This document shows positions 1 through 6,422 of a DNA stretch of 7,511 nt, piece after piece. Made by a program: the position numbers and the translations under genes. The number at the start of each line of letters is the position of its first letter. Position 1 is the first letter of the stretch. Source of the DNA: Iodidimonas nitroreducens (GTDB lineage Bacteria > Pseudomonadota > Alphaproteobacteria > Sphingomonadales > Rhodothalassiaceae); the NCBI RefSeq assembly GCF_008579165.1, contig NZ_BKCN01000036.1. The stretch is one strand, 5' to 3'. The notes below the pieces were generated by a model that was not told where the DNA came from, searched no databases, and was given only the letters and a program-made list of their open reading frames with translations.

Positions 1-570
1 AAACATTTCTTTTGAAACCATATAGGCGCTGCTACCACACATGCACATGAGCTTGGTCATTTCATGTGCCATCGGGACTTACGTGACCGGTTTGAGGACA
101 ACGAGGAAAGTCTCAACGATTTCAAGGATGATATTGAAACCGAGGCCAATCTGTTTGCCTCATACCTTCTGATGCCCGTCAATATCATCCGGAATGAATT
201 TTCTGATATTCGATGGAACGTGGATACCTTGTGTGAGGTAGGCACTCGCTTCGAGTGTTCCCTTCAAGCCAGCGCTCTTCGCATTATTGATCTATCCACT
301 AAACCAATCGCCTTTGTTGTATCGCGTGACGGTAGGATTCTTTGGGCCCGCAGGAGCAATTCCGCACCTTATATGACAGCATATCTCTTTGGGGATGAAC
401 TGCCCGAGTCATCACACATCATGGTAGCATATAGGGCAGGTAGTAGAGTTCCGCCAACGCTAGAATGTGTTGGGAATGCCTGGAACCGCTTTCAGCAGGC
501 GAGAGAAAGCCAGTACTTTGAAACCTCCGGTCGGGGCTACCAATACACTTGTATTGAATTCGATGGATAG
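1..570 (+). pseudogene. ImmA/IrrE-family metallopeptidase, 5'-partial, probably frameshifted
   Basis: C-terminal part of an M78 zinc metallopeptidase, the family that cleaves phage-type or toxin-antitoxin repressors. Seen: the zinc-binding motif H-E-L-G-H at 46-60, then EANLFASYLLMP (about 145-180), the helix that usually carries the third zinc ligand, and the usual tail VSRDGRILWARRS. The frame is open from 16 to the TAG at 568-570, but a TGA stands in frame at 13-15 and no ATG, GTG or TTG lies between it and the HELGH codons. Starting at ATG 64 would remove the active site. Reading 3-29 in the next frame gives FLLKPYRR, and skipping one base near 30 joins it to ATTHAHELGHF, a normal-looking family sequence. 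I therefore infer a one-base insertion near 30 (mutation or sequencing error). The 5' end and any repressor partner lie outside the window. Confidence 0.75.
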
Positions 571-703
571 GTGATCACTGATCGAAGGACGTCTCAGTTG
601 GCCTGATAGTGCAATTAAAACGATGCCATTTCAGCGCCCCCAATTCGCTCGAACAGGAAAGCCAAACCTGAAACGGCAATCTTTATAAGAAAGGTGATTT
701 TAT

Positions 704-817
704 ATGACACAGGCTGCCATTGCATTCATCGGCGATCCCCATGGCAGGTGGGCGGACATTCGCCAACAGATCCGGCGGCAACTGGAGAGGGGCATTGCAA
801 TTCAGGCCATTGTGTAG
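704..817 (+). pseudogene. Metallophosphoesterase N-terminal remnant
   Basis: A 37-codon frame starts at ATG 704, with AGAAAGGTG at 688-696 as ribosome binding site, and stops at TAG 815. The peptide begins MTQAAIAFIGDPHGRW. The hydrophobic strand followed by GDPHG is the first metal-binding motif (GDxHG) of calcineurin-like phosphoesterases, and the following RQQIRRQLERGIAIQAIV matches the helix and second strand that should lead into a GD motif. That second motif is missing and nothing recognisable follows, so this is the start of a gene cut off at about 815, perhaps by the rearrangement that brought in the resolvase region. It could be an expressed small ORF, but the family resemblance argues for a remnant. 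A longer frame at 694-993 reads another phase and has no recognisable content. Confidence 0.5.
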
Positions 818-852
818 TGCCTGAGCAACGATATTTCGTCAGCGGGAAGATC

Positions 853-880
853 AAAAATAATGCCGCGCGTTGTCGCGCGG
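853..880 (-). terminator. Possible leftward intrinsic terminator / GC hairpin
   Basis: CCGCGCG (863-869) and CGCGCGG (874-880) form a perfect 7-bp GC stem with a TTGT loop. Read on the minus strand, the stem is followed by CATTATTTTT (862 down to 853), a U-rich tail as expected of a rho-independent terminator. On the plus strand no T-run follows. No minus-strand gene is seen just upstream in that direction (the next leftward gene ends at 1724), so its role is unclear and it may be a leftover. Confidence 0.3.
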
Positions 881-930
881 TCAGAGCCGCTCGGTGTGCC
901 CTCAAATTGCACTTTCTCTATATGGCAGGA

Positions 931-1026
931 TCTCTGAAAGTATACATATTGAGACTCATTGCTGGTCATGTCTTTATTAATGTCTCAATATAGGCATCGC
1001 AAAACACCTGAGTATTTATGAGACAC
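931..1026. promoter_or_regulatory. Candidate resolvase binding region (res-like site / operator)
   Basis: Upstream of the serine recombinase, a TGTCT-type motif recurs in both orientations. ATATTGAGAC (946-955) and GTCTCAATAT (982-991) are a perfect 10-bp inverted repeat. TGTCTTTATTAA (969-980) and TGTCTCAATATA (981-992) are tandem direct copies, and TTTATGAGACAC (1015-1026) is an inverted copy next to the start codon. Tn3-type resolvases bind 12-bp half-sites beginning TGTC and usually overlap their own promoter with res. The stretch 931-954 is an imperfect palindrome (TCTC...GTATAC...GAGA) centred on GTATAC at 940-945, which would suit a crossover subsite. The spacing of the other motifs does not match the textbook three-subsite layout, so the subsite assignment is an inference. 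Confidence 0.45.
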
Positions 1027-1028
1027 CC

Positions 1029-1580
1029 ATGGCCAAAGTCGGATACGCCCGCGTCAGTTCTGTCGGACAATCTCTCGACGTACAACGCGAAAAGCTAAGC
1101 GCGTGCGATAAGCTGTTTGAAGAGAAACGCAGCGGCACCACCGACGCCCGCCCCATGCTGAAACAATGCCTGAATTATGTGCGCGAAGGCGATGTGCTGA
1201 TCGTATCGCGCATAGATCGGCTGGCCCGCTCGACGCTGCATCTGTGTCAGATCGCTGAGACCTTGCGCGAGAAAGGTGTTGATCTGGTTGTTCTCGATCA
1301 GAATATCGACACATCCGATGCCACCGGACGCCTCTTATTCAACATGCTGGGTGCCATCGGCCAGTTTGAGACTGAAATCCGCGCCGAACGCCAGATGGAC
1401 GGGATCAAAAAAGCCAAAGACCGTGGCGTTCAGTTTGGGAAGCGGCTTGCGCTCACGGCCAGCCAAATCTCCGAACTGCGTGACAAACGCCGACAAGGCA
1501 CCCTTATCAAAGATCTCATGGCCCAATACTGCCTCTCAAAGGCGACCATTTATCGATATCTCGGTACGAACGACACCTGA
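1029..1580 (+). CDS. Serine recombinase, Tn3-resolvase/invertase type
   Basis: Complete 183-aa small serine recombinase that would cut and rejoin DNA at its res or inversion site through a 5'-phosphoserine intermediate. Seen: N-terminal GYARVSSVGQ with Arg8 and the catalytic Ser10; the catalytic-domain motif IVSRIDRLARS (about residues 59-69) with the conserved arginines; the long E helix LLFNMLGAIGQFETEIRAER (about 103-122); GIKKAKDRGVQFGK; and a C-terminal helix-turn-helix of the Hin/TnpR kind ending KATIYRYL. Length is normal for the resolvase/invertase group. No strong Shine-Dalgarno precedes ATG 1029; the motif-rich region just upstream may be its res and operator. No Tn3 transposase or invertible segment is visible, so it may resolve a plasmid or transposon multimer or be an orphan of a lost transposon. 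The 143 bp between it and the convergent Z1 gene holds nothing I recognise. Confidence 0.93.
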   Translation: MAKVGYARVSSVGQSLDVQREKLSACDKLFEEKRSGTTDARPMLKQCLNYVREGDVLIVSRIDRLARSTLHLCQIAETLREKGVDLVVLDQNIDTSDATGRLLFNMLGAIGQFETEIRAERQMDGIKKAKDRGVQFGKRLALTASQISELRDKRRQGTLIKDLMAQYCLSKATIYRYLGTNDT

Positions 1581-1723
1581 GATCAACTCCTGGCCCAAGA
1601 ATTCCGCTTAGCGCCCTATTCTGCACTCAGCCAGAGTCGACCCCATGATGGGCATTTGCTCGAAGCACCACAGAAGATTGGCGATTGGATCGACCATCTA
1701 TTATCACCGCCGCTGGACGCGCC

Positions 1724-4048
1724 TTAGGCCATAGCTTTGGTTGCGAATACGCATGGCTCGGCATCTGTCGGTGCCGCGAGGAGCGGCCACCAGAACGAGT
1801 GCGCCGTCCATCCACGCTCTCTGCCGCCCTTCTGTTGCAACAGAATAAGAGCGGGCTTTGAGCGCGGCTCGTTCATGATCTTCGGCCTCAGTGCGGGACC
1901 GAGAATCGAACGACCAGACTTGTCGCCTGATTTCGCACGATCCAGCCCTCTGCCTGTTTCCGCCAGCAGCAAAATCGTTTCGCCCTTTTCCGTATAGTAG
2001 TCGATCAATCCGCGCATCGCGCCCCACTCGAACTTGACGCTATCAAACTCTATCGTCTCCTCGATGGTCGCGATAATCGCGTAGGCGGTGGCGCGGTCGA
2101 TCTCAACAAATTCGCCCGTATCCCGCCATTCCGGGAGGATGATTTTGTCTAGATTCGATTGCAGTTCGGCCATTCGCTTGCCCGCGCGGGTTTGGAAATC
2201 GGAGGGCAAGAGCAGTGTTCGTGGCGAGACGGTTACAACGTCTGAGAGCTGCACCTTGTTCGGGGCGCAGGGCCTGATTCGTCCGTTCCCGTCAGTCTGA
2301 ATGAACACTACGCCTTGATCGTGGGCGCCACTCTCGAAGGCATCCCGCAAGGCGTTCTCGAACTCATTAATTGTGAACAGCCGGTCATAAACTGCCCGCG
2401 ATGTATAAAGCCGCGTGACTGCCAAGTCATCGCGTCCCCGGTTCCCGTACATACGGGAGTGCTGCAACACGGTATCCGCTTGCGTCGTTCTCGGATTGCG
2501 TCCGTAGTAGAAGGCAATCAGGTTGGGAATGGTAATGCCGCGATCGAGAATGCTGCCGCCTACGAAAATATTATAGGGCGTCCGCAGCTTGAGTTCGGCT
2601 TTCTGATCGAGCAGGGCTGACACTTGGCCGTCAGAATTGACCTTCTCGACAACGATGTCGTCGTTCTGAAGCGCATCAAGGAACTCGTCAAACGCTTCGT
2701 CGTGCGGCGGCATATCGCCCCTATTCGCCGTTACTGAAACCTCAAGATCGTCATAAGCTTCATCGAACAGCGGGCGCAGTCGCTTGGGATTTTCTTCGGC
2801 GGCCTTGACGATCTCGTCACGGATCCAGTCAATTACCTGATTTTGCCAACTATGTGCCGCCTTTTGCGTATCGTTGTGAATGAGCATCGAGTACTTCTGC
2901 TCCTTCTCGCCAAGTTCGCGCTGCTGCCACTGCCGGACGCCCGCTGCGAGAACGAAGGTGACAATTGCGCGGCGCAGACCAGCAGTGTTCTCCGTGTCGA
3001 GGACGCGATCCTGACTGATGCGCCGCATATCCATCTTGCGCAGAGCATTCTGCTCTTGCTCGCCGACCTCAACGATCAGATGCGCGCGCGAATCGTCTTC
3101 ATCGAAGGAACCGAAGTAGTGATTGCCGCCGACATACCCGTCGTGAATCGGCAAGAGTTCGGTGAAGGCTGGGCGTTTCGGCTTGTAGACGTAGTTGGTC
3201 TGGGCAGTCGGATCATCGTAGTTGTCGGGCTGCAAATAGAGAGAGTATGGCGTGGCAGTGACTTGGAGGAAGGCGATGCCGTCACTTAACTCACGCAGCT
3301 CGTCAATCTGTCCGGCGATGACTCCCTGCAATATGTCCGAGTTCTCCCTGTTCGGCACGAAGCGAACGCTTGCCAGGTCGGCCTCATCGTCCACGATCAG
3401 AACCTTCTTCTTCTGAAGTCCGGGTTGGTCATTCACGAAATCGATCAGTCGCTTGAGATTATGAACCTGCTTCTTGGCAACGATTACGATCTTGCGACGA
3501 AGTTCGCTCCGCGTGAGAGTGCCGGGCTGCTTCATTATATCGAACACCATCAGTTCATCCTCCTCGATGAACTCCGCGAAGTCAGATTCCAGGCGCGAGA
3601 CGGTCTGGGCTGAAAGCGTTTTGGTGCCCTTGGTAAGGACCAGTGCGATATCGAAGTCTCGGTCAAAAGCTCCAGCTATCACGCCGACGAACGCGCGGGT
3701 TTTACCTGATTGAATTTTGCCGAGAAGCATTCCCGGCCGGCTGTCTGTCGTCATCGAAGTGTCGAGCTTTTCCACGACACGCTCGATACATTCGGCCAGT
3801 TCGTCACTGTCGTTGCGATAACTCTTCAGGCGCGAATAGAATTGTGTCCCCTTCTGAAGATCATCAAGGCGGCGGTTGTTACGGCGAAGCCATGCGCGAA
3901 TTTGAGGGCGCCTGAAGACCGGTCCTGACGCCAGCTCCTTGATAGGACGGGGGAAATCCGATGCCCGCGAGCGCCAGTTTACGACGGCTTGGCTTGATAC
4001 ATTTGCCATCTCTGCAATCTCGTTGATCCCGACGATGTCATGCTCCAC
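1724..4048 (-). CDS. HTH-Z1 domain superfamily II helicase/NTPase
   Basis: Large ATPase of the Z1 family, found near DNA methylases in restriction systems. From GTG 4048 it has 774 residues. Seen in order: AlpA/MerR-like helix-turn-helix (residues 5-56; GINEIAEMANVSSQAVVNW, then DFPRPIKELASGPVFRR); Walker A GKIQSGKT (110-117); Walker B/DEAD box VDDEAD (219-224); motif III TATP (264-267); motif V GGSILDRGITI (497-507); motif VI QHSRMYGNRGR (529-539); and a C-terminal region ending GWTAHSFWWPLLAAP. Both RecA-like halves look intact, so an ATP-driven DNA translocase or remodeller is likely. The longest frame begins at 4150, but GTG 4048 has AGAAGGA at 4063-4057 eight bases upstream and starts just before the helix-turn-helix; the extra 34 residues would be encoded across the palindrome. 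It is transcribed divergently from the methyltransferase operon. Its role in restriction or in regulation is inferred. Confidence 0.88.
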   Translation of the reverse strand: MEHDIVGINEIAEMANVSSQAVVNWRSRASDFPRPIKELASGPVFRRPQIRAWLRRNNRRLDDLQKGTQFYSRLKSYRNDSDELAECIERVVEKLDTSMTTDSRPGMLLGKIQSGKTRAFVGVIAGAFDRDFDIALVLTKGTKTLSAQTVSRLESDFAEFIEEDELMVFDIMKQPGTLTRSELRRKIVIVAKKQVHNLKRLIDFVNDQPGLQKKKVLIVDDEADLASVRFVPNRENSDILQGVIAGQIDELRELSDGIAFLQVTATPYSLYLQPDNYDDPTAQTNYVYKPKRPAFTELLPIHDGYVGGNHYFGSFDEDDSRAHLIVEVGEQEQNALRKMDMRRISQDRVLDTENTAGLRRAIVTFVLAAGVRQWQQRELGEKEQKYSMLIHNDTQKAAHSWQNQVIDWIRDEIVKAAEENPKRLRPLFDEAYDDLEVSVTANRGDMPPHDEAFDEFLDALQNDDIVVEKVNSDGQVSALLDQKAELKLRTPYNIFVGGSILDRGITIPNLIAFYYGRNPRTTQADTVLQHSRMYGNRGRDDLAVTRLYTSRAVYDRLFTINEFENALRDAFESGAHDQGVVFIQTDGNGRIRPCAPNKVQLSDVVTVSPRTLLLPSDFQTRAGKRMAELQSNLDKIILPEWRDTGEFVEIDRATAYAIIATIEETIEFDSVKFEWGAMRGLIDYYTEKGETILLLAETGRGLDRAKSGDKSGRSILGPALRPKIMNEPRSKPALILLQQKGGRERGWTAHSFWWPLLAAPTDAEPCVFATKAMA

Positions 4049-4055
4049 GGGGCGA

Positions 4056-4105
4056 ATCCTTCTGTTTATGTTGTACATAATTGTGTACAACATAAACAGA
4101 AGGAT
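4056..4105. promoter_or_regulatory. 50-bp near-perfect palindrome, probable operator
   Basis: Arms 4056-4077 and 4084-4105 are exact reverse complements over 22 bp, and the 6-bp centre TAATTG has a paired AATT core, so 48 of 50 positions are symmetric. The inner part contains two TGTACA copies (4072-4077 and 4084-4089) 12 bp apart, a spacing suited to dimeric regulators bound on one DNA face. The element lies between divergent genes, over the putative Z1 -10 region, and its left arm also carries the Z1 ribosome binding sequence. The best candidate ligands are the ribbon-helix-helix protein encoded at 4218 and the helix-turn-helix of the Z1 protein. A hairpin in read-through RNA is also possible. 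Confidence 0.7.
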
Positions 4106-4110
4106 GTCAA
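4082..4110 (-). promoter_or_regulatory. Putative promoter of the Z1 helicase gene
   Basis: On the minus strand a perfect -35 TTGACA (4110-4105) is followed after 17 bases by TACACA (4087-4082), a modest -10; CACAAT two bases further on is an alternative at 19-bp spacing. Transcription would begin near 4075 and give a leader of about 27 nt before GTG 4048. The spacer and -10 lie inside the 50-bp palindrome, so a bound regulator would block polymerase. Confidence 0.4.
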
Positions 4111-4170
4111 CAGATAAACGGCACTCAGCGTGTACTACGTCGGCCAACACAGCATGTTCTTAAATTGTTC

Positions 4171-4199
4171 TTGCTTTTGGCGCCAAAAAGGCACCTAAT
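4171..4199 (+). promoter_or_regulatory. Weak putative promoter of the RHH-methyltransferase operon
   Basis: TTGCTT (4171-4176) and CCTAAT (4194-4199) stand 17 bp apart and match the sigma-70 boxes only partly. Start of transcription would be near 4206, about 12 bases before the chosen ATG 4218. The GGCGCC palindrome fills the spacer. The call rests mainly on position. Confidence 0.25.
4175..4188. promoter_or_regulatory. TTTTGGCGCCAAAA palindrome, possible operator
   Basis: A perfect 14-bp palindrome centred on GGCGCC, 29 bp upstream of the regulator's chosen ATG and inside the spacer of the weak rightward promoter. Its place suits autoregulation of the operon by the ribbon-helix-helix protein or by the methyltransferase. 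It could also be a site whose methylation state matters. It does not resemble the 50-bp palindrome, so a different binder is likely. Confidence 0.35.
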
Positions 4200-4217
4200 C
4201 GGGCGATGGAGACCTCT

Positions 4218-4418
4218 ATGACAAAAGCTGAACCCAAGAGAGACGACCGTATCCGTCAAAGCATCCGGCTGGCCAAAGAGCTATGGGATGGAATCGACCA
4301 GGCGCGATCTGAACGGCCTGGCAGTATCTCTCGCAATACGTGGATAACTGAAGCCGTCCTTGAGAAACTGGAGCGCGATGTCGCTAATGCTCGTGCCGGG
4401 AGAGCCGCCAATGCCTAA
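4218..4418 (+). CDS. Ribbon-helix-helix (Arc/CopG-type) protein, probable operon regulator
   Basis: A 66-aa protein with the ribbon-helix-helix pattern: a short strand with alternating residues RIRQSIRL (11-18), helix A KELWDGIDQARSE (20-32), a turn, and helix B beginning S-R-N-T-W-I-T-E-A-V (38-47), the usual phosphate-clamping Ser-Arg at the helix start. Such proteins bind DNA as dimers through the strand pair. ATG 4218 was chosen over ATG 4206 because GGAG at 4208-4211 lies six bases ahead of it; the upstream ATG has no clear ribosome binding site. Its last 8 bp overlap the methyltransferase start, so the two are probably translationally coupled. Position, first in a restriction-modification operon and next to two palindromes, suggests the role played by helix-turn-helix control proteins in other systems. 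An antitoxin-like role is the main alternative. Confidence 0.8.
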   Translation: MTKAEPKRDDRIRQSIRLAKELWDGIDQARSERPGSISRNTWITEAVLEKLERDVANARAGRAANA

Positions 4419-5556
4419 CTTTTACGAATTCTTTGCGGGTGGTGGCATGGCGCGGGCCGGTCTTGGCAGTAGCTGGGAATGTCTATTCGCAAACGACTTT
4501 GACCGCAAGAAGGGCGAAATCTATGAAGCCAACTGGGGTAGAGGAGCGCTCACGGTCGGTGATGTGAAAAAGGTCGAAGCGAAAGACCTCCCTAGCCAGG
4601 CGGACTTGGTCTGGGGCTCTTTCCCATGTCAAGATTTATCGCTGGCTGGCGGTGGAGCTGGTCTCAAAGGTGAACGCTCGGGCACATTCTGGCCGTTCTG
4701 GCGCTTAATGCAATCATTGATACGTGAAGGCCGCGCCCCATCAATCATCGTGCTTGAGAACGTCTGTGGCGCGCTTACTTCACACCAAGGCAAGGACTTC
4801 GCTGCCATTTGCGCGGCCTTCGCGCGCGAGAACTATAGATGTGGAGCCATGATAATCGACGCGGCGAATTTCGTGCCGCAATCGCGGCCAAGGCTTTTCA
4901 TAATTGGTATTCGCGGTGATGTGATCCTGCCCGACGGCGTGATCGCAAGCGGGCCGACAAGAGGTTGGCACACTCAAGGTTTGTGCAATGCGCATGCAAA
5001 ACTTTCGCCGAAAGCGAAGAGTAGCTGGCTATGGTGGACAATGCCGACCCCGCCAGTGAGGAATTCTCACTTCGCCGATCTGATCGAAGACAATCCGAAA
5101 AGCGTGAGCTGGCATACCGCAGCAGAGACTAAGCAGCTTATCTCGATGATGAGCGAAGTGAACCTTGAAAAGGTCAAAGCTGCCAAGAATGCCGGTCGTC
5201 GAATGGTGGGCGCAATCTACAAACGTACCCGTCACGACGAAACCGGCGCAAAGGTTCAAAGGGCAGAGATCCGTTTCGATGAAGTGGCCGGCTGTCTGCG
5301 AACTCCTGCAGGTGGTTCGAGCCGCCAACTCATCATGGTGGTCGATGGCGACAAGGTAAAATCGCGTCTTATTTCAACGCGTGAAACTGCTCGGCTAATG
5401 GGCTTGCCTGACGACTACGTACTTCCTGCACGTTACAATGAAGCCTACCATTTGACGGGCGACGGCGTAGTGGTGCCGGTGGTCAGATATTTGGCAGTGC
5501 ACATATTTGAGCCTGTTTTGAAGGCGCAGACAAGAGACATGGAGGAGGCTGCGTGA
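4411..5556 (+). CDS. DNA (cytosine-5-)-methyltransferase
   Basis: Complete 381-aa C5-cytosine methyltransferase, which transfers a methyl group from S-adenosylmethionine to cytosine in a specific DNA site. Seen: motif I FFAGGGMARAGL (7-18, cofactor binding); motif IV GSFPCQDLSLAG with catalytic Cys73; motif VI ENV (116-118); motif VIII QSRPR (157-161); a variable target-recognition stretch about 170-290; the conserved RTPAGGSSRQ (297-306); motif IX STRETARLMGLPDDY; and motif X GDGVVVPVVRYLA (350-362). All catalytic motifs are intact and in the usual order. ATG 4411 is chosen because motif I should begin near residue 7 and GGGAG (4398-4402) lies eight bases upstream; a longer frame from 4360 only adds unrelated residues. 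It overlaps the regulator gene by 8 bp and the nuclease gene by 4 bp. The target sequence cannot be read from the protein. Confidence 0.96.
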   Translation: MPNFYEFFAGGGMARAGLGSSWECLFANDFDRKKGEIYEANWGRGALTVGDVKKVEAKDLPSQADLVWGSFPCQDLSLAGGGAGLKGERSGTFWPFWRLMQSLIREGRAPSIIVLENVCGALTSHQGKDFAAICAAFARENYRCGAMIIDAANFVPQSRPRLFIIGIRGDVILPDGVIASGPTRGWHTQGLCNAHAKLSPKAKSSWLWWTMPTPPVRNSHFADLIEDNPKSVSWHTAAETKQLISMMSEVNLEKVKAAKNAGRRMVGAIYKRTRHDETGAKVQRAEIRFDEVAGCLRTPAGGSSRQLIMVVDGDKVKSRLISTRETARLMGLPDDYVLPARYNEAYHLTGDGVVVPVVRYLAVHIFEPVLKAQTRDMEEAA

Positions 5557-6410
5557 GTGTAATTCCATGCTGTCAGAACGCGGAGCTTCGCAAGAAGATC
5601 GAGGAGTTCGCGGAGACACTAAAAACCGAAGCGCATAAGCTCGGTGATCACGGACTGGATGATCAGGAATTCTATAACAGCGGTTTGTTTCGCGGGGCGA
5701 TCGAACGCGTCCGAGGTCAGTTTTCCGCCACTATGCGTGACAAGCGCGAGTTCGTGAAGCACGTCCTGAATTACATGCAAGATGGTGGTTATATCGCCGA
5801 TTGGGAGTCTGCGGGAGAGGCCAACCGCCATGACTATACCGTCAAACTCAACAGCGATAAGACTGCGGTGATCGAACTCAAAGGCTGTCTGGACGGCAAT
5901 AACACAAACATCTTTGAGCGCCCTCCACATGCCCAAGAATTCATTATCTGGAGCGTCTGTACAAATCCCGGTGCCGATCCACGCCATAACGCTTGGTCGG
6001 GCATCCATACGCGCCTGAGTGCTGAAATCATTTATCGGGAACAACGGGTAGATGGTGTTGTCGTTTGGGACATGGTCTGCGGCACTCTGGGGCGCCCGTG
6101 CCCGAAACTTGAAAACCAGCCGGACCGGACGACAGAAGTCGGCCCCTTCTTGCTCCCGCCCGCTTGCATCTATGTGATGCCAGCGACCACTCCTAGTCCG
6201 AGAAACAACTCGCATCCACCTGCGCAGAAGCTAGGCGGTGTTGAGTTACTCAAAGCCTTTCACGATTGCTTCGGTGGTGATGATGCCGAGGTAAGCTACG
6301 TCGACTTTGAGGTAGCACATAAAGGGCCGGAGACAGTTAGGACGACTACAATCACGCGAGATAGCGTCACCGCACAACAATCTGGGCCAACTGCAATTCG
6401 GCGCTCTTGA
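5553..6410 (+). CDS. PD-(D/E)XK-type nuclease candidate, probable restriction endonuclease
   Basis: A 285-aa protein not recognisable as a named family. A charged helical N-terminus (about 1-75) leads into a strand-rich core with D94 in RHDYTVKL, 13 residues, and then E108-L-K110 in AVIELKG. That spacing and the hydrophobic strand before ELK fit the D...(D/E)xK active site of the restriction endonuclease superfamily. GLFRGAIERVRGQF (44-57) could supply the preceding helix. After residue 210 a Pro/Ser/Asn-rich linker precedes a short C-terminal segment. The start is GTG 5553, overlapping the methyltransferase stop, with GGAGG at 5541-5545 and again at 5544-5548. Position directly after a cytosine methyltransferase supports cleavage of the same unmethylated site. 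Fold and activity are inferred; the catalytic call rests on one motif. Confidence 0.68.
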   Translation: MSVIPCCQNAELRKKIEEFAETLKTEAHKLGDHGLDDQEFYNSGLFRGAIERVRGQFSATMRDKREFVKHVLNYMQDGGYIADWESAGEANRHDYTVKLNSDKTAVIELKGCLDGNNTNIFERPPHAQEFIIWSVCTNPGADPRHNAWSGIHTRLSAEIIYREQRVDGVVVWDMVCGTLGRPCPKLENQPDRTTEVGPFLLPPACIYVMPATTPSPRNNSHPPAQKLGGVELLKAFHDCFGGDDAEVSYVDFEVAHKGPETVRTTTITRDSVTAQQSGPTAIRRS

Positions 6411-6422
6411 CGCGAGGTATGA

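Noticed and set aside
571..578. GTGATCAC palindrome after the peptidase stop
   Set aside because: Eight bases of symmetry is expected by chance, and no promoter or gene context supports an operator.
586..600. GGACGTCTCAG, reminiscent of a Tn3 terminal inverted repeat
   Set aside because: Only about seven bases agree with the Tn3-type end, there is no matching partner end and no transposase gene.
694..993. 99-aa plus-strand frame
   Set aside because: Its Cys/His/Arg-rich content resembles no protein. The family-like reading and the ribosome binding site belong to the other phase starting at 704.
1581..1723. Possible terminator between the convergent resolvase and Z1 genes
   Set aside because: I found no stem followed by a T-run on either strand.
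2843..3289. 148-aa plus-strand frame
   Set aside because: It is antisense within the Z1 helicase gene, whose helicase motifs span this region in order.
4110..4163. Short plus-strand frame beginning ATGTCAACAG with AGAAGG directly upstream
   Set aside because: The ribosome binding sequence is too close to the ATG and is simply the mirrored palindrome arm; the 17-codon product is not recognisable.
5619..6215. 198-aa minus-strand frame
   Set aside because: It lies entirely antisense to the PD-(D/E)XK gene, which has a good start, operon overlap and a catalytic motif; the antisense product lacks any recognisable domain.
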